A program made the position numbers and the translations under genes. From NCBI RefSeq assembly GCF_000802365.1, contig NZ_JSZE01000094.1, positions 1 to 58,734 on the forward strand: DNA of 58,734 nucleotides, written 5' to 3'. Numbering within the stretch: position 1 is the first letter of the stretch; each line of letters begins with the position of its first letter. Source of the DNA: Xanthomonas cannabis pv. cannabis. Its GTDB lineage: Bacteria; Pseudomonadota; Gammaproteobacteria; Xanthomonadales; Xanthomonadaceae. Under the pieces are notes generated by a model, which ran no database searches, was not told where the DNA came from, and saw nothing but the letters and a program-made list of their open reading frames with translations. Shown here piece after piece: positions 6,858 through 15,453 of the stretch.

Positions 6858-9305
6858 ATGAAGACACGCACGTTACGCAACGCCATTTCCATCGCCCTGC
6901 TAGCCGTGGCGAGCGGGGCGGCAGGTGCGGTGGGGGCACGGGCAGCGACAGCGCAGGGGGCGACGCAAGCTCCGGCAGCGGCGCAGAAAACGCCGGGAGC
7001 CGTGGCACCGAACGCAGGCGAGCCGCCCAGGCCCGGCTCGCCGGAGGCTGCGATTGCGGCGACCGCGCCGGCGCAAACCGCCGCGACCGAGTTGGAGTCC
7101 ATCGAAGTCACCGGCACGCGCATCAAGGGCGGTGCAGTTCCGTCGCCGGTGATTTCGATCAGCGCGGCGCGTATCCAGGAAGAGGATTTCAGCGATCTGG
7201 GCGAGGTGATCCGCAGCGTGCCGCAGAACTTCTCCGGTGGGCAGAACCCGGGCGTGCTGAGCGGCAATCTGGCCGGGGCCGGCAATGCGAACCAGAACAT
7301 GACCGGCGGCGCGAGCCTCAACCTGCGCGGGCTGGGCGCCGATGCCACGCTCACCCTGCTCAATGGGCGCCGGCTGGCCTATGGTGGATTCACCCAGGCG
7401 GTGGACCTCAGCGCGATCCCGGTGGAGGCAGTGGAGCGGCTGGAGATCGTGGCCGACGGTGCGTCGGCAATCTATGGGTCGGACGCGGTGGGTGGCGTCG
7501 GTAATGTGATCCTCAAGCGCGACTACGACGGGGTGAGCGTTGGCACGCGCTTCGGGCGGGCCACGCAAGGCGGGCTCACCTCGCGGCAATACAGCGTTAC
7601 GGCCGGCACCACCTGGCGCAGTGGTGGAGTGATCGCGACCTACCAGGACGTCTCGGCAGACCCCATCTACAGCCGTCAGCGTAGTTACACCACTCAACTC
7701 ACCGACCCGTCCACGCTGTATCCGGGCAGCGACCTGCGCAGCGGGCTGCTGAGTGCCTACCAGGCGCTGGGCGACAACGCCGAATTGCGCCTGGATGCGT
7801 TACGCACTGAACGCGACCAACTGCACTTTTACGCTGTCAGTGGCCGCAACAGCCGGGTCACTCCGACCACCACCAGCCTGCTGCTGTCACCGAGCCTTGT
7901 GGTGTGGTTGCCCAACGACTGGACGCTGACATTGGGCGCCACCGACGGCAACAGCAAGCACGATCAATACCGCCAGGAGACGGCGCTGGCTAGCGGTGCG
8001 GTGAGCGTGACCGACCTGTGCTATTGCAACGACAGCCGCAGTTACGAGCTGGGCGCCGAAGGGCCGCTGTTCGCGCTGCCGGCAGGCGATGCGCGCCTGG
8101 CCACCGGGGTGGGGTATCGCAGCAACACGTTCCGTAACGTCAACCACGTCAGTGGCGTGGAGACGATCGACGGCAGCGAAAGCGCGCGCTTTGCCTATGC
8201 GGAGCTGAACCTGCCGGTGGTGGGCCCGGCGCAGGGCGTGCCCGGTGTGCAGCGACTGACGCTGACAGCGGCGGTGCGCGGGGAGGACTACAGCAGCTTC
8301 GGCGGGGTGACGACGCCCAAGTTCGGTGTGCTGTATGCGCCTGGCAGCGATGTGACGCTCAAGGCCTCGTGGGGCAAGTCGTTCAAGGCGCCCACGCTGT
8401 TCGAGCGCAACTACGCGCAGGAGGCGTGGCTGTTCCAGCCGGGCGCGTTCGGCGGGGTGGGCTTTCCCGCCGGGACGACGGTGCTGGTGGCCGATGGCGG
8501 CAACCAGGATCTGCAGCCGGAGCGCGCCATCACCCGCTCGGTCTCGCTGGCCTGGCACCCCGAGGCGCTGGATGGCCTGGAGGCGGAGCTGACCTGGTTC
8601 GGGGTGGACTACAGCAACCGCGTGTTGCAGCCGATCGCCAATGCCAGCCAGGCGTTGCGCAATCCGATCTACGCACCCTTCGTGGACCGCACGCCGACGC
8701 CGCAGGCGCAGGCCGATGTGATCGCGCTCGCCAGCCGGTTCTCCAATTTTGCCGGCGTCGCCTACGACCCGAGCCGGGTGGCGGCAATCATCTACACGCA
8801 GTACGCCAACGTGGCGCAGCAGGACATCGAGGGTCTGGACCTGAGCGGTAGCTACCAGGTGGCGTTGGCGCGCGGCACGCTGACCTTGCGCGGGGCGGCG
8901 AGCTGGCTGGACAGCACGCAGCAGACGTTGCCCGCGCAACCGGAGTTCGATCTGTCCGGCACGCTGTTCAATCCGCCCAGGCTGAGCAGCCGCGTGGGTG
9001 CGGTATGGAAGCAGGGCGGGCTCACTGCCTCGCTGTTCGGCAACTACCGCGGCGGGGTGCGCAACCGCGCCGATGGGGTGGAGTCTGCATCGTTCACCAC
9101 CTTCGATATGGCATTGCGCTACGCAACGGGCGCACGCCGCGATGCATGGGCCGGGCTGGAATTCGGGGTGTCGGTGGACAACGCCTTCGATCGCGATCCG
9201 CCGCTGTATCGGGTGACCTCGCCGCTGTACGTGGCGCCGTACGACTCCACCAACTATTCGGCGATTGGTCGCTTTGTGAGCGTGTCGGTGTCCAAGCACT
9301 GGTGA
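6858..9305 (+). CDS. TonB-dependent outer-membrane receptor of the lasso peptide locus
   Basis: 815 residues from ATG 6858, with AAAGGA seven bases upstream. The signal peptide MKTRTLRNAISIALLAVASG is followed by an Ala/Pro/Gln-rich spacer and IEVTGTRIK. The plug domain has NLRGLGADATLTLLNGRR, VDLSAIPVEAVERLEIVADG and ASAIYGSDAVGGVGNVILKRDY. The rest is a 22-strand-type barrel with KASWGKSFKAPTLFERNY and the usual aromatic C-terminus (VSVSVSKHW). It would import a ligand across the outer membrane using TonB energy. The isopeptidase gene follows after 68 bp. Known proteobacterial lasso clusters of this kind pair such a receptor with an isopeptidase, consistent with uptake of the lasso peptide itself. 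The ligand is inferred from context. Confidence 0.92.
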   Translation: MKTRTLRNAISIALLAVASGAAGAVGARAATAQGATQAPAAAQKTPGAVAPNAGEPPRPGSPEAAIAATAPAQTAATELESIEVTGTRIKGGAVPSPVISISAARIQEEDFSDLGEVIRSVPQNFSGGQNPGVLSGNLAGAGNANQNMTGGASLNLRGLGADATLTLLNGRRLAYGGFTQAVDLSAIPVEAVERLEIVADGASAIYGSDAVGGVGNVILKRDYDGVSVGTRFGRATQGGLTSRQYSVTAGTTWRSGGVIATYQDVSADPIYSRQRSYTTQLTDPSTLYPGSDLRSGLLSAYQALGDNAELRLDALRTERDQLHFYAVSGRNSRVTPTTTSLLLSPSLVVWLPNDWTLTLGATDGNSKHDQYRQETALASGAVSVTDLCYCNDSRSYELGAEGPLFALPAGDARLATGVGYRSNTFRNVNHVSGVETIDGSESARFAYAELNLPVVGPAQGVPGVQRLTLTAAVRGEDYSSFGGVTTPKFGVLYAPGSDVTLKASWGKSFKAPTLFERNYAQEAWLFQPGAFGGVGFPAGTTVLVADGGNQDLQPERAITRSVSLAWHPEALDGLEAELTWFGVDYSNRVLQPIANASQALRNPIYAPFVDRTPTPQAQADVIALASRFSNFAGVAYDPSRVAAIIYTQYANVAQQDIEGLDLSGSYQVALARGTLTLRGAASWLDSTQQTLPAQPEFDLSGTLFNPPRLSSRVGAVWKQGGLTASLFGNYRGGVRNRADGVESASFTTFDMALRYATGARRDAWAGLEFGVSVDNAFDRDPPLYRVTSPLYVAPYDSTNYSAIGRFVSVSVSKHW

Positions 9306-9373
9306 TGCGTCGGCTGCCTACTGCCGCCGGTGTACAGGCATTGCCCTTGAGCGTTGCTGAGAGGAGTGTGTAC

Positions 9374-11455
9374 GTGAGGAATCACAAACCATGGCGCCTG
9401 CTGCTTGCTGGCGTGCTGATGGCGGCAGGTGCGTGCGTGTGCCACGCGCAAACGGTATCGCCCCAGCGATTGCTGGAGGTGGTGGATATCGGCAGCCCCA
9501 CGCTGTCGCCGGATGGCCGCAGTGTGGCCTTCCGCACGGAGCAGGCATCGGTGCAGCGCAATACCTACGACAGCGTCTGGTATGTGCAGGGCCTGCAGGA
9601 TGCTGCGCCCAGACGCGTCGCCGATGGCGGCGTGCCGTTGCGCGACTCGGCTGGCGGGTCCTTGCCTGCAAAGGTGCTGTGGTCGCCGGATGGCCGCTGG
9701 CTGTACTACCGCGCGTTGATCGATGGCGTGATTGCGGTCTGGCGCGCGGCGGCGGACGGTTCCGGGGCGGAGCCGGTGACGCACGATGCAGCGGATGTGC
9801 AGGAGTTCGCGCTGGATGCGGACGGGCGCGTTCTGCGTTACCGCATCGGTGCAACGCGCGAGCAGGTGCTGTCGGCCGAGCAGGACGAGTATGCGCAGGG
9901 CATCCGGATCGACGAGACGGTGCCGCTCGGGCAAGGCCTGTTCCGTTCGGGCAATGTCGACGGGCGCTTGGCCACGCAGCGTTTCGGCTCGGTGTGGTTC
10001 GACCGTGCCGGGCTATCGGCGGGAGTGCCGGCACGGTGGATCGCGCTGGATTTGACGACTGGCACTACACAGGTGCTCGCCGATGCGCAGCGACCCGAGG
10101 CGGAAGCAGACGTCAGCACGCTGCGCGACCTGGTCGGCGATGCGTGGAAATCTGCGCGCGCGCCACAGGGCGGCGCGGTAGCGGTGTTGTCGCGCGTGGG
10201 CGACGGCACTGGGCAGCTGTCCCGGCCGGACGTGGCGCTGTCGGTAGTACCGGGTGCTGGCCCACGCAAGGCAGTGCAGTGCGTGGCGGCAGCCTGCGTG
10301 GGCAAGGCGATCAGTGGCATGCAGTGGCGCCCCGGGAGCACGGAGGTGCTCTTCACCATCACCGATCCTGCCTTGGGGCTGGCGCAATCCATCCACCGCT
10401 GGGACCCCGCCAGCGGGCAGGTGCAACTGGTGGTGCAGGGCGGCGGGTTGGTCAATGGCGGGCGCGATCCATCCGCACCCTGCGGCGCATCGGCTACGGC
10501 ACTGGTCTGCGTGACAGCCGAAGCCGATCGCCCGCCGCGTCTGGAACGTATCGGCCTGGACGATGGCACGCGGCAGGTGCTGTTCGATCCAAATGCGGAG
10601 CTTGCAGCGGACATGGCGCGTGCGACGCCTGCACGGCTTTTGCAGTGGAGCGATGCACGTGGGCGGCGCTACAGCGGGCAGTTCTTCGCGGCACACGGTA
10701 CCGGCGCGGGCAAGCTGCCGTTGTTCGTCACCTACTACAGCTGCCCTGGCTTCGTGCGCGGTGGCGTGGGCGATGAGTGGCCGCTGGCCGCGTTGGCGCA
10801 GGTCGGCATCGCAGCGCTGTGCATCAATCAGCTGCCCGGCTACACCATGGATGCGGTGGAACGGCACGGCGAAGGGCTGGCGGCGGTGGAAAGCGCGGTG
10901 GCGTTGTTGTCGTCACAGGCCGGCATCGATCGCACGCGGGTGGGCATGGGCGGGCTGAGCTTCGGCGGTGCGGTGACCCTGTGGACGGCCACTGAGTCGA
11001 ACCTGCTGGCCGCCGCTTCGGTGGCCAACCCGGTGGTGTCGCCATCGTACTACCTGTTCGGCAGCATGAAGGGCGAGCCCTTCCTCAAGGGGCTGCGCGA
11101 CATGTGGGGCCTGGGTGCACCGGAGCAGACACCCGAGCGATGGAAAGTGTTGTCGCCGGCGTTCAAGCTGGAGCGGATTCGCGCGCCCATCCTGTTCCAG
11201 CATTCCGAGCAGGAGTATCTGTACGCGCTGGATTACCTGATTCCCCTGCTGCGTGCGCAGCGCGCCGAGCTGTACGTGTTTGCGAACGAGCCGCACCAGA
11301 AGTTCCAGCCGCAGCACAAGTTGGCCGTATATGCGCGCAACGTCGATTGGTTCCGCTTCTGGTTGCAGGACTACCAGGACGCTGCGCCGGAAAAGGCCGC
11401 GCAGTATGCGCGCTGGCGTGCAATCAAGGCGGCATTGCCGGCGCGTGGCGACTAG
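9374..11455 (+). CDS. Lasso peptide isopeptidase (S9 prolyl-oligopeptidase family)
   Basis: 693 residues from GTG 9374, chosen because GAGAGGA lies just upstream and it gives a clean signal peptide (RNHKPWRLLLAGVLMAAGACVCHA). An ATG at 9305 overlaps the receptor stop and is the alternative. The N-terminal part is a seven-bladed-propeller type region. The C-terminal alpha/beta-hydrolase has RVGMGGLSFGGAV (nucleophile near residue 529) and ANEPHQKFQ (His near 641). The family includes AtxE2-type enzymes, which cut the isopeptide bond of lasso peptides and linearise them, most likely in the periplasm. Its place between the receptor and the cyclase gene supports that role over a general peptidase. 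It ends 70 bp from the convergent cyclase gene. Confidence 0.85.
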   Translation: MRNHKPWRLLLAGVLMAAGACVCHAQTVSPQRLLEVVDIGSPTLSPDGRSVAFRTEQASVQRNTYDSVWYVQGLQDAAPRRVADGGVPLRDSAGGSLPAKVLWSPDGRWLYYRALIDGVIAVWRAAADGSGAEPVTHDAADVQEFALDADGRVLRYRIGATREQVLSAEQDEYAQGIRIDETVPLGQGLFRSGNVDGRLATQRFGSVWFDRAGLSAGVPARWIALDLTTGTTQVLADAQRPEAEADVSTLRDLVGDAWKSARAPQGGAVAVLSRVGDGTGQLSRPDVALSVVPGAGPRKAVQCVAAACVGKAISGMQWRPGSTEVLFTITDPALGLAQSIHRWDPASGQVQLVVQGGGLVNGGRDPSAPCGASATALVCVTAEADRPPRLERIGLDDGTRQVLFDPNAELAADMARATPARLLQWSDARGRRYSGQFFAAHGTGAGKLPLFVTYYSCPGFVRGGVGDEWPLAALAQVGIAALCINQLPGYTMDAVERHGEGLAAVESAVALLSSQAGIDRTRVGMGGLSFGGAVTLWTATESNLLAAASVANPVVSPSYYLFGSMKGEPFLKGLRDMWGLGAPEQTPERWKVLSPAFKLERIRAPILFQHSEQEYLYALDYLIPLLRAQRAELYVFANEPHQKFQPQHKLAVYARNVDWFRFWLQDYQDAAPEKAAQYARWRAIKAALPARGD

Positions 11456-11525
11456 CGTGTGTGGTGCAGCTGACGCGTGGCACGTTGGCATGCGGGCGGC
11501 ACGCACCTACACAGTGCAGGCAACC

Positions 11526-13259
11526 TCAGCGCTGATGACGGACCCAGTTCTCGACCGCACACAGGTCAAAGATGCGCATGACGCTGTGGTCGCCGTCGGC
11601 CACTGTGTGGTCGAAATGGTGGCGCAGGGCATCGGCGTCCAGCAGCCCCTGGCCTGCAAGCCGACCCTGCAGCAGATAATCGCGGATCTGCTGCCTGCCC
11701 CGACGATAGACCGCGCCGGAGTAATTCATGAAGGTGCCTTTGCTGCGGCGATGCAGGATCTGCGCAGGCAGCACATCCGCAAACGCGTCGCGTGCGACGG
11801 CGCGATTGCGGCCACCAGCGATCCACATCCAGCTCGGCACTGTCAGGCAGGCCTCCACCACCGGTTGCGACAGCAGCGGCATGCGCAGGTGCCACGACGC
11901 ACTGCGTGCCAGCCCATCGCGGAACACCTGGGTGCCGGCCAGATCGACGATACGTTCGCGGTCGCCGGGCAGGCTGTCGGGTGGGGCATCGAACCAGGGA
12001 TGCGATTGCAATGGAACAGCAGCCTGTGTGCTTGGCAGGAACGATCTCTCCGGCTTGCGTGGCGGTCCGGCCTTGGCGAGGAGTTTCTTGATCGTCAGCC
12101 TGCCTGCCTTCCAGAGCGTGCATTGGTGCAGTTCTGCAAGCGCATGGATTGCGCTGAAGCCGGCGCGCAGGCCGCCTGCACGGAAGGCGTCTGCAGCGGG
12201 CGCGGCGGTTCTGGTGTTGCAGAACACGGTGTCGCCACCGCCGCCGGAAAAGAAACTGGTGATGGCCAGCTGCGTGCCGATCGCTTCTTTCAGCGCATTG
12301 GAGGCATGCTGCAGAAACCAGGTGCTGGGCGCGACCGCATGTGCCGGCGGTGCGAAATCGACTGGTGCAGCGTCGAACCCCAGGGTGCGCACGATCAGCT
12401 CGGTGCCCAACAGATCGCTCATCTGCCGGGCATAGTGCCGTTCGTCGGCGCCAGGCACCGGCGTGACCAGATTGCAGCACGCCACGCGCGCGGTGGTGTC
12501 TTTCAGGCATGCAGCCAGGATGGAGGAGTCCAGGCCGCCAGAGAGTTCCAGCAGTACGGACGCATCGGTCCGCGCCCAACACGTGACGCTGGAGGCCACC
12601 GCCTGACGCAGCTGTGCCTGTGCGTCGAGTGGGTCGTGCCGGCGCCGGGATGCTGCGACGAAATCCCAGGGGTTCCAGACTTGCTCGACACTGCTGTGGT
12701 TGGACTGCAGACACAGCTGGCTGCCCGGCAGCAATTCGCGTACGCCAACAAGCCCGGTGCGCTCGGTCTTGAGGTGCGGGTAGTGCAGATGATGGGCGAT
12801 GGCGTCCCAGTCGATCTCACGCGAGTACACACCGGCATGCGTGGCGATCGAAATGTCTGAAGTGATAAAGCCATGCTGTAGCGCGTAAACGCATGCCACG
12901 CCGCCGGAAGGCTCGCGCATGACGGTGATGGCGCTCGGGTCCGCGCGCGGTGCATGCAACAGCAGGTACTCGCCCCAGTGCGTCTCGATCAGGTGCCGTG
13001 TCCGTTGTGCTGCGGAAAACGCATGCAGCGATGCGCCGTCCAGCAAGGGGGCGTTGTCGCGCTGCGAAAAGACATGGCCGATCAGTGCGCCACCACCAGG
13101 CAAGTCGAGCACGGGCGTGTCGTCTGAGGCATACAGGTCGATGTGCCCAGCGCGTTGCCGTAGCTGTAACCCGAGCTGCCGCAACGACGCCTCGACGCCG
13201 GCGCGGTCGCCATCGCGGTGCGCCTGCGCATGGTTGAACAAGGCGATGTAGCGGTACAT
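11526..13259 (-). CDS. Lasso peptide cyclase (C protein), asparagine-synthetase-like
   Basis: 577 residues from the ATG whose A overlaps the TGA of the preceding B gene, so the two are translationally coupled. Residues about 1-200 resemble the glutaminase half of asparagine synthetase B but begin MYRYIALF, without the N-terminal Cys of a true glutaminase. Residues 240-246 are SGGLDSS, the pyrophosphatase loop that binds ATP. The enzyme activates the side chain of a Glu in the core peptide as an acyl-AMP, which the alpha-amine of core residue 1 attacks to close the macrolactam ring. Its gene is last in the precursor-B-C operon. No separate asparagine synthesis genes are nearby. Confidence 0.93.
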   Translation of the reverse strand: MYRYIALFNHAQAHRDGDRAGVEASLRQLGLQLRQRAGHIDLYASDDTPVLDLPGGGALIGHVFSQRDNAPLLDGASLHAFSAAQRTRHLIETHWGEYLLLHAPRADPSAITVMREPSGGVACVYALQHGFITSDISIATHAGVYSREIDWDAIAHHLHYPHLKTERTGLVGVRELLPGSQLCLQSNHSSVEQVWNPWDFVAASRRRHDPLDAQAQLRQAVASSVTCWARTDASVLLELSGGLDSSILAACLKDTTARVACCNLVTPVPGADERHYARQMSDLLGTELIVRTLGFDAAPVDFAPPAHAVAPSTWFLQHASNALKEAIGTQLAITSFFSGGGGDTVFCNTRTAAPAADAFRAGGLRAGFSAIHALAELHQCTLWKAGRLTIKKLLAKAGPPRKPERSFLPSTQAAVPLQSHPWFDAPPDSLPGDRERIVDLAGTQVFRDGLARSASWHLRMPLLSQPVVEACLTVPSWMWIAGGRNRAVARDAFADVLPAQILHRRSKGTFMNYSGAVYRRGRQQIRDYLLQGRLAGQGLLDADALRHHFDHTVADGDHSVMRIFDLCAVENWVRHQR

Positions 13260-13933
13260 CACACCACCCGGATGGGGGTATGCGCGTGGACGTTGCCGAC
13301 CGTGTCGTTCAGGACCAGATCGCCTGTCTGTACCCAGCAATGGGCCGAAAACGGATCGAGTGCAACGCCGAAGACAAGCTGGGCGTCGAGCTGGCGCCTA
13401 CGCAGGAATCTTGCCAATGCGACTGAATCGAGCAGGCAGCGCATCTCGACCGGCACCCACAGGCGTGCGTGCCGGAAGGCGGACGCCGCATCAGTGAGCC
13501 GTTGCTCGACTCCGGCGGCCGAGCGTTGCTGCGTCCCCCGACGCTGTGCTCCAGCGGAGAGGCTGCCAAGTACCCTGCCAAGCGGGTTGCGCTTCAATGC
13601 CAGGCGTGTGGACAGCACAAGTGCCAGCACCTCGAGTTTTTCAAGCAGCTGTGGTCGTCGTGCTGGTATGGGCATTTCCATCGCGCTACGCGCAACAGGC
13701 ATGACGGAAGTTTGTGGGTCGGCGGTTGCTCGCGACCGCTCAACCAGCAGGCCCCGTTCGACAAGGTCGTTGATCTCCAGGTCCGACACTGGGTCTTGCG
13801 CCAGGTAGGTGAGCAGGGAGTGCTCCAGTGCCTCGGGCAGACGGAAGTAGCGGTCGTTACCGACATCCAGGAACACCAGGCGCTCGCCAATGCGGCAGAA
13901 CGCTAGGTCGTCGCGCAATGTGTAGCGTTGCAT
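13259..13933 (-). CDS. Lasso peptide maturase B: RRE fused to transglutaminase-like leader peptidase
   Basis: 224 residues from ATG 13933, with AAGGA upstream; the frame extends to 13963 without a better start. Residues about 1-65 form a PqqD-like RiPP recognition element (YTLRDDLAFCRIGERLVFLD, NDRYFRLP, DLVERGLL) that binds the leader. Residues about 100-224 are a cysteine peptidase of the transglutaminase-like superfamily with Cys166 (EMRCLLDSVALARFL), His198 (PFSAHCWV) and Asp210 (LVLND). It cuts the leader off to free Gly1 of the core. Such B1-B2 fusions are normal in proteobacterial clusters. It overlaps the cyclase gene by one base and lies 110 bp after the second precursor gene, behind a hairpin. 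Confidence 0.92.
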   Translation of the reverse strand: MQRYTLRDDLAFCRIGERLVFLDVGNDRYFRLPEALEHSLLTYLAQDPVSDLEINDLVERGLLVERSRATADPQTSVMPVARSAMEMPIPARRPQLLEKLEVLALVLSTRLALKRNPLGRVLGSLSAGAQRRGTQQRSAAGVEQRLTDAASAFRHARLWVPVEMRCLLDSVALARFLRRRQLDAQLVFGVALDPFSAHCWVQTGDLVLNDTVGNVHAHTPIRVV

Positions 13934-13954
13934 GGCGCTGTCCTTGAGAAAGAA

Positions 13955-13979
13955 GGGGCGCACCGTTGCAGTGCGCCCC
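13955..13979 (-). terminator. Perfect hairpin between the precursor genes and the maturase gene, probable attenuator or RNA-stabilising element
   Basis: GGGGCGCAC at 13955-13963 pairs perfectly with GTGCGCCCC at 13971-13979 around a seven-base loop. On the transcribed minus strand it is followed by TTCTTTCTC and then the AAGGA ribosome site of the B gene. Its place after the precursors and before the enzymes would let precursor mRNA exceed enzyme mRNA, either by partial termination or by protecting the upstream RNA from 3' decay. Confidence 0.7.
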
Positions 13980-14043
13980 GTGGCCTGGGAAGTTGCTCAC
14001 CGGCATGTACGGCCGAGTGGCGACTGCCGCGCGTTGGCCGTGC

Positions 14044-14190
14044 CTAGTCCTGGCTGATGCCCAGCGCGGTGATGCCGCCCATTTCTTCGCCTGCGAGTGG
14101 CCCGCCCTGTGTGTCCAGGCTTGCGATGCCAAGCACGATGAGATCCTGGCCAGACGTCGTGGTATGCGCGTCGTTGTTGCTGGTATCCAT
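14044..14190 (-). CDS. Lasso peptide precursor 2 (xanthomonin II-like)
   Basis: 48 residues. The leader MDTSNNDAHTTTSGQDLIVL-GIASLDTQ has Thr at position -2, the residue required by lasso enzymes. The core is GGPLAGEEMGGITALGISQD: Gly1 and Glu7 can form a seven-residue ring, with Glu8 and Met9 next and a Gly-Gly hinge. The first seven core residues are identical to those of precursor 1. Known xanthomonins have this ring and are trimmed by a few residues at the C-terminus, so ISQD may be lost. AGGAG lies nine bases before the ATG. The gene starts 48 bp after precursor 1. It is too short for automatic callers but is certain from the core and context. Confidence 0.93.
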   Translation of the reverse strand: MDTSNNDAHTTTSGQDLIVLGIASLDTQGGPLAGEEMGGITALGISQD

Positions 14191-14238
14191 GGTCTCTACT
14201 CCTGGTGGGAGAGGCGTGCGCTCAGGCACGCCTCGGGT

Positions 14239-14379
14239 TCACTCTTCGGAAATGCCCGGCACATTGAAGCCGCCGATTTCTTCGCCAGCGAGCGGGCCGC
14301 CCTTGGTGTCGGTGCTGGCAACGCCAAGCACCGTGATCTCGCTGGATGCATCGGTGTGGGTGGTGTCATTGATGTTCAT
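14239..14379 (-). CDS. Lasso peptide precursor 1 (xanthomonin I-like)
   Basis: 46 residues: leader MNINDTTHTDASSEITVLGV-ASTDTK with the conserved Thr at -2, then core GGPLAGEEIGGFNVPGISEE. Gly1 to Glu7 gives a seven-residue macrolactam; Ile9 is a likely steric lock and the tail would thread through the ring. From memory the first 16 core residues match xanthomonin I, described from Xanthomonas gardneri; this should be confirmed against the published peptide. AGGAG stands close before the ATG. The two leaders share the block VLG-[IV]-AS-x-DT, probably the contact site for the RRE of the B protein. It is the first gene of the operon, so its upstream region holds the promoter. Confidence 0.94.
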   Translation of the reverse strand: MNINDTTHTDASSEITVLGVASTDTKGGPLAGEEIGGFNVPGISEE

Positions 14380-14639
14380 CGCTGTCTCCTGGTTGTGTCA
14401 TGGGATCCATGACACCAACAGGTTAGGAAACGGGATTGTTGATTTTCAAATGATTAAGTCGTAACACCGCAATAATTAAATTCACTGTGTGACCGCCATC
14501 GAAGATGGCCGTGGAAACTTTGCCGGTAGCGTCGCATCGCGCCGCTTATGCCGCATCAGGTGCACGTTGCCGGCAGTGCCCCAGCGCAGCATGCAGATCT
14601 TGCGAGGCCATGCGCTGGCGACAGTCAGCCGCCAAACCG
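14380..14639 (-). promoter_or_regulatory. Promoter/leader region of the lasso operon with a perfect palindrome
   Basis: 260 bp between the regulator gene and precursor 1. GTGTCATGG (14395-14403) and CCATGACAC (14407-14415) form a perfect inverted repeat around GAT, ending 15 bases before the precursor ATG. Extra outer pairing is possible with one bulged base. Upstream (about 14420-14485) the DNA is markedly AT-rich for this genome, as expected for a promoter, though I cannot fix the boxes. The palindrome could be the operator for the adjacent GntR-type regulator or a leader hairpin controlling translation. Confidence 0.55.
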
Positions 14640-15266
14640 TCAAGCCTGACGGCTGCGCTCATGCATGGCGGCCACGATGCGCGGCACGGCCTGGATGCGG
14701 CGCACGTGATAGGCATGCATCGCCGTTTGCAGCGCCGCAAGGTCGTGCCGCTGCCAGTGCAACGTGAGTTCTGCCAGTTCTCCCTCGAGGGCGTCGAGCA
14801 GGCCATGTTTGGCACGTCGCACCGGGGCCAATCGGTCATTGGTCTGCCTGACGGCTTGATGCAGCGACCAATGCGCAGTGGCGTGGGCAATGGCGTCGAA
14901 GAGCTTCCAGGTCTCCTTAATCACATCTGCAGGGGCTGTGGTGGGCTCCTGCTCGCCGGGGGCATGCGGCATCGATGCAACGCCGATTTCGCAGGCCATC
15001 TGCAACAGGCGATCCATCCAGTCATAGAGATCCCGCAGCGCGACTTCGGTGAGCAGCGGTACCTGCAAGCCATAGCGTGCGTGATCGATGAGCAGGCCTT
15101 CGCCAACCAGGCAATACAGCGCAAAGCGCACCGGCGTGGGGCTGACCTTGAACTCTTTCGCCAGTGTTCCCGGGTCGATGCGTTGACCGGGCGGATACCG
15201 GCCGGATTGTAGTGCGCGCCTGACCTGTGCGTAGGCGACAGCACGTTTGGAGTGGGACCCGGGCAT
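14640..15266 (-). CDS. GntR/FadR-type transcriptional regulator next to the lasso operon
   Basis: 208 residues from ATG 15266, preceded by AAGGAG. The N-terminal winged helix is visible: VRRALQSGRYPPGQRIDPGTLAKEFKVSPTPVRFALYCLVGEGLLI, matching the GntR signature (G-x-x-x-PG-x-x-I, LA-x-x-x-x-VS-x-TPVR-x-AL). The C-terminal part is helical, FCD-like, with LLQMACEIGVAS and a histidine-rich stretch, so it may sense a small ligand. It is transcribed in the same direction as, and upstream of, the precursor genes with a 260-bp gap, so it probably controls the lasso operon through the palindrome there. Target and ligand are inferred. Confidence 0.82.
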   Translation of the reverse strand: MPGSHSKRAVAYAQVRRALQSGRYPPGQRIDPGTLAKEFKVSPTPVRFALYCLVGEGLLIDHARYGLQVPLLTEVALRDLYDWMDRLLQMACEIGVASMPHAPGEQEPTTAPADVIKETWKLFDAIAHATAHWSLHQAVRQTNDRLAPVRRAKHGLLDALEGELAELTLHWQRHDLAALQTAMHAYHVRRIQAVPRIVAAMHERSRQA

Positions 15267-15453
15267 GGCGAACTCCTTGTCTGACCTCGACTCTTCCCCT
15301 GGATGGATCGTACATGCAATGACTGTGGCGGGTGGCTGCTGCAGTAGCCTTTTCAGTCCCAGGCTGGGCACAGCGCGACGCGTGTTAGGCAGTTCCGAGC
15401 CAATCGCCTGTCCCGACAGTAATAGTTTTAATAACGTAGAAAAGAGAGAAAGC

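Noticed and set aside
7887..9299. 470-residue minus-strand frame under the TonB receptor
   Set aside because: Arg/His/Gln-rich antisense composition; the receptor is unambiguous on the plus strand.
11456..11525. Terminator between convergent isopeptidase and cyclase genes
   Set aside because: No inverted repeat of useful length was found in the 70-bp gap.
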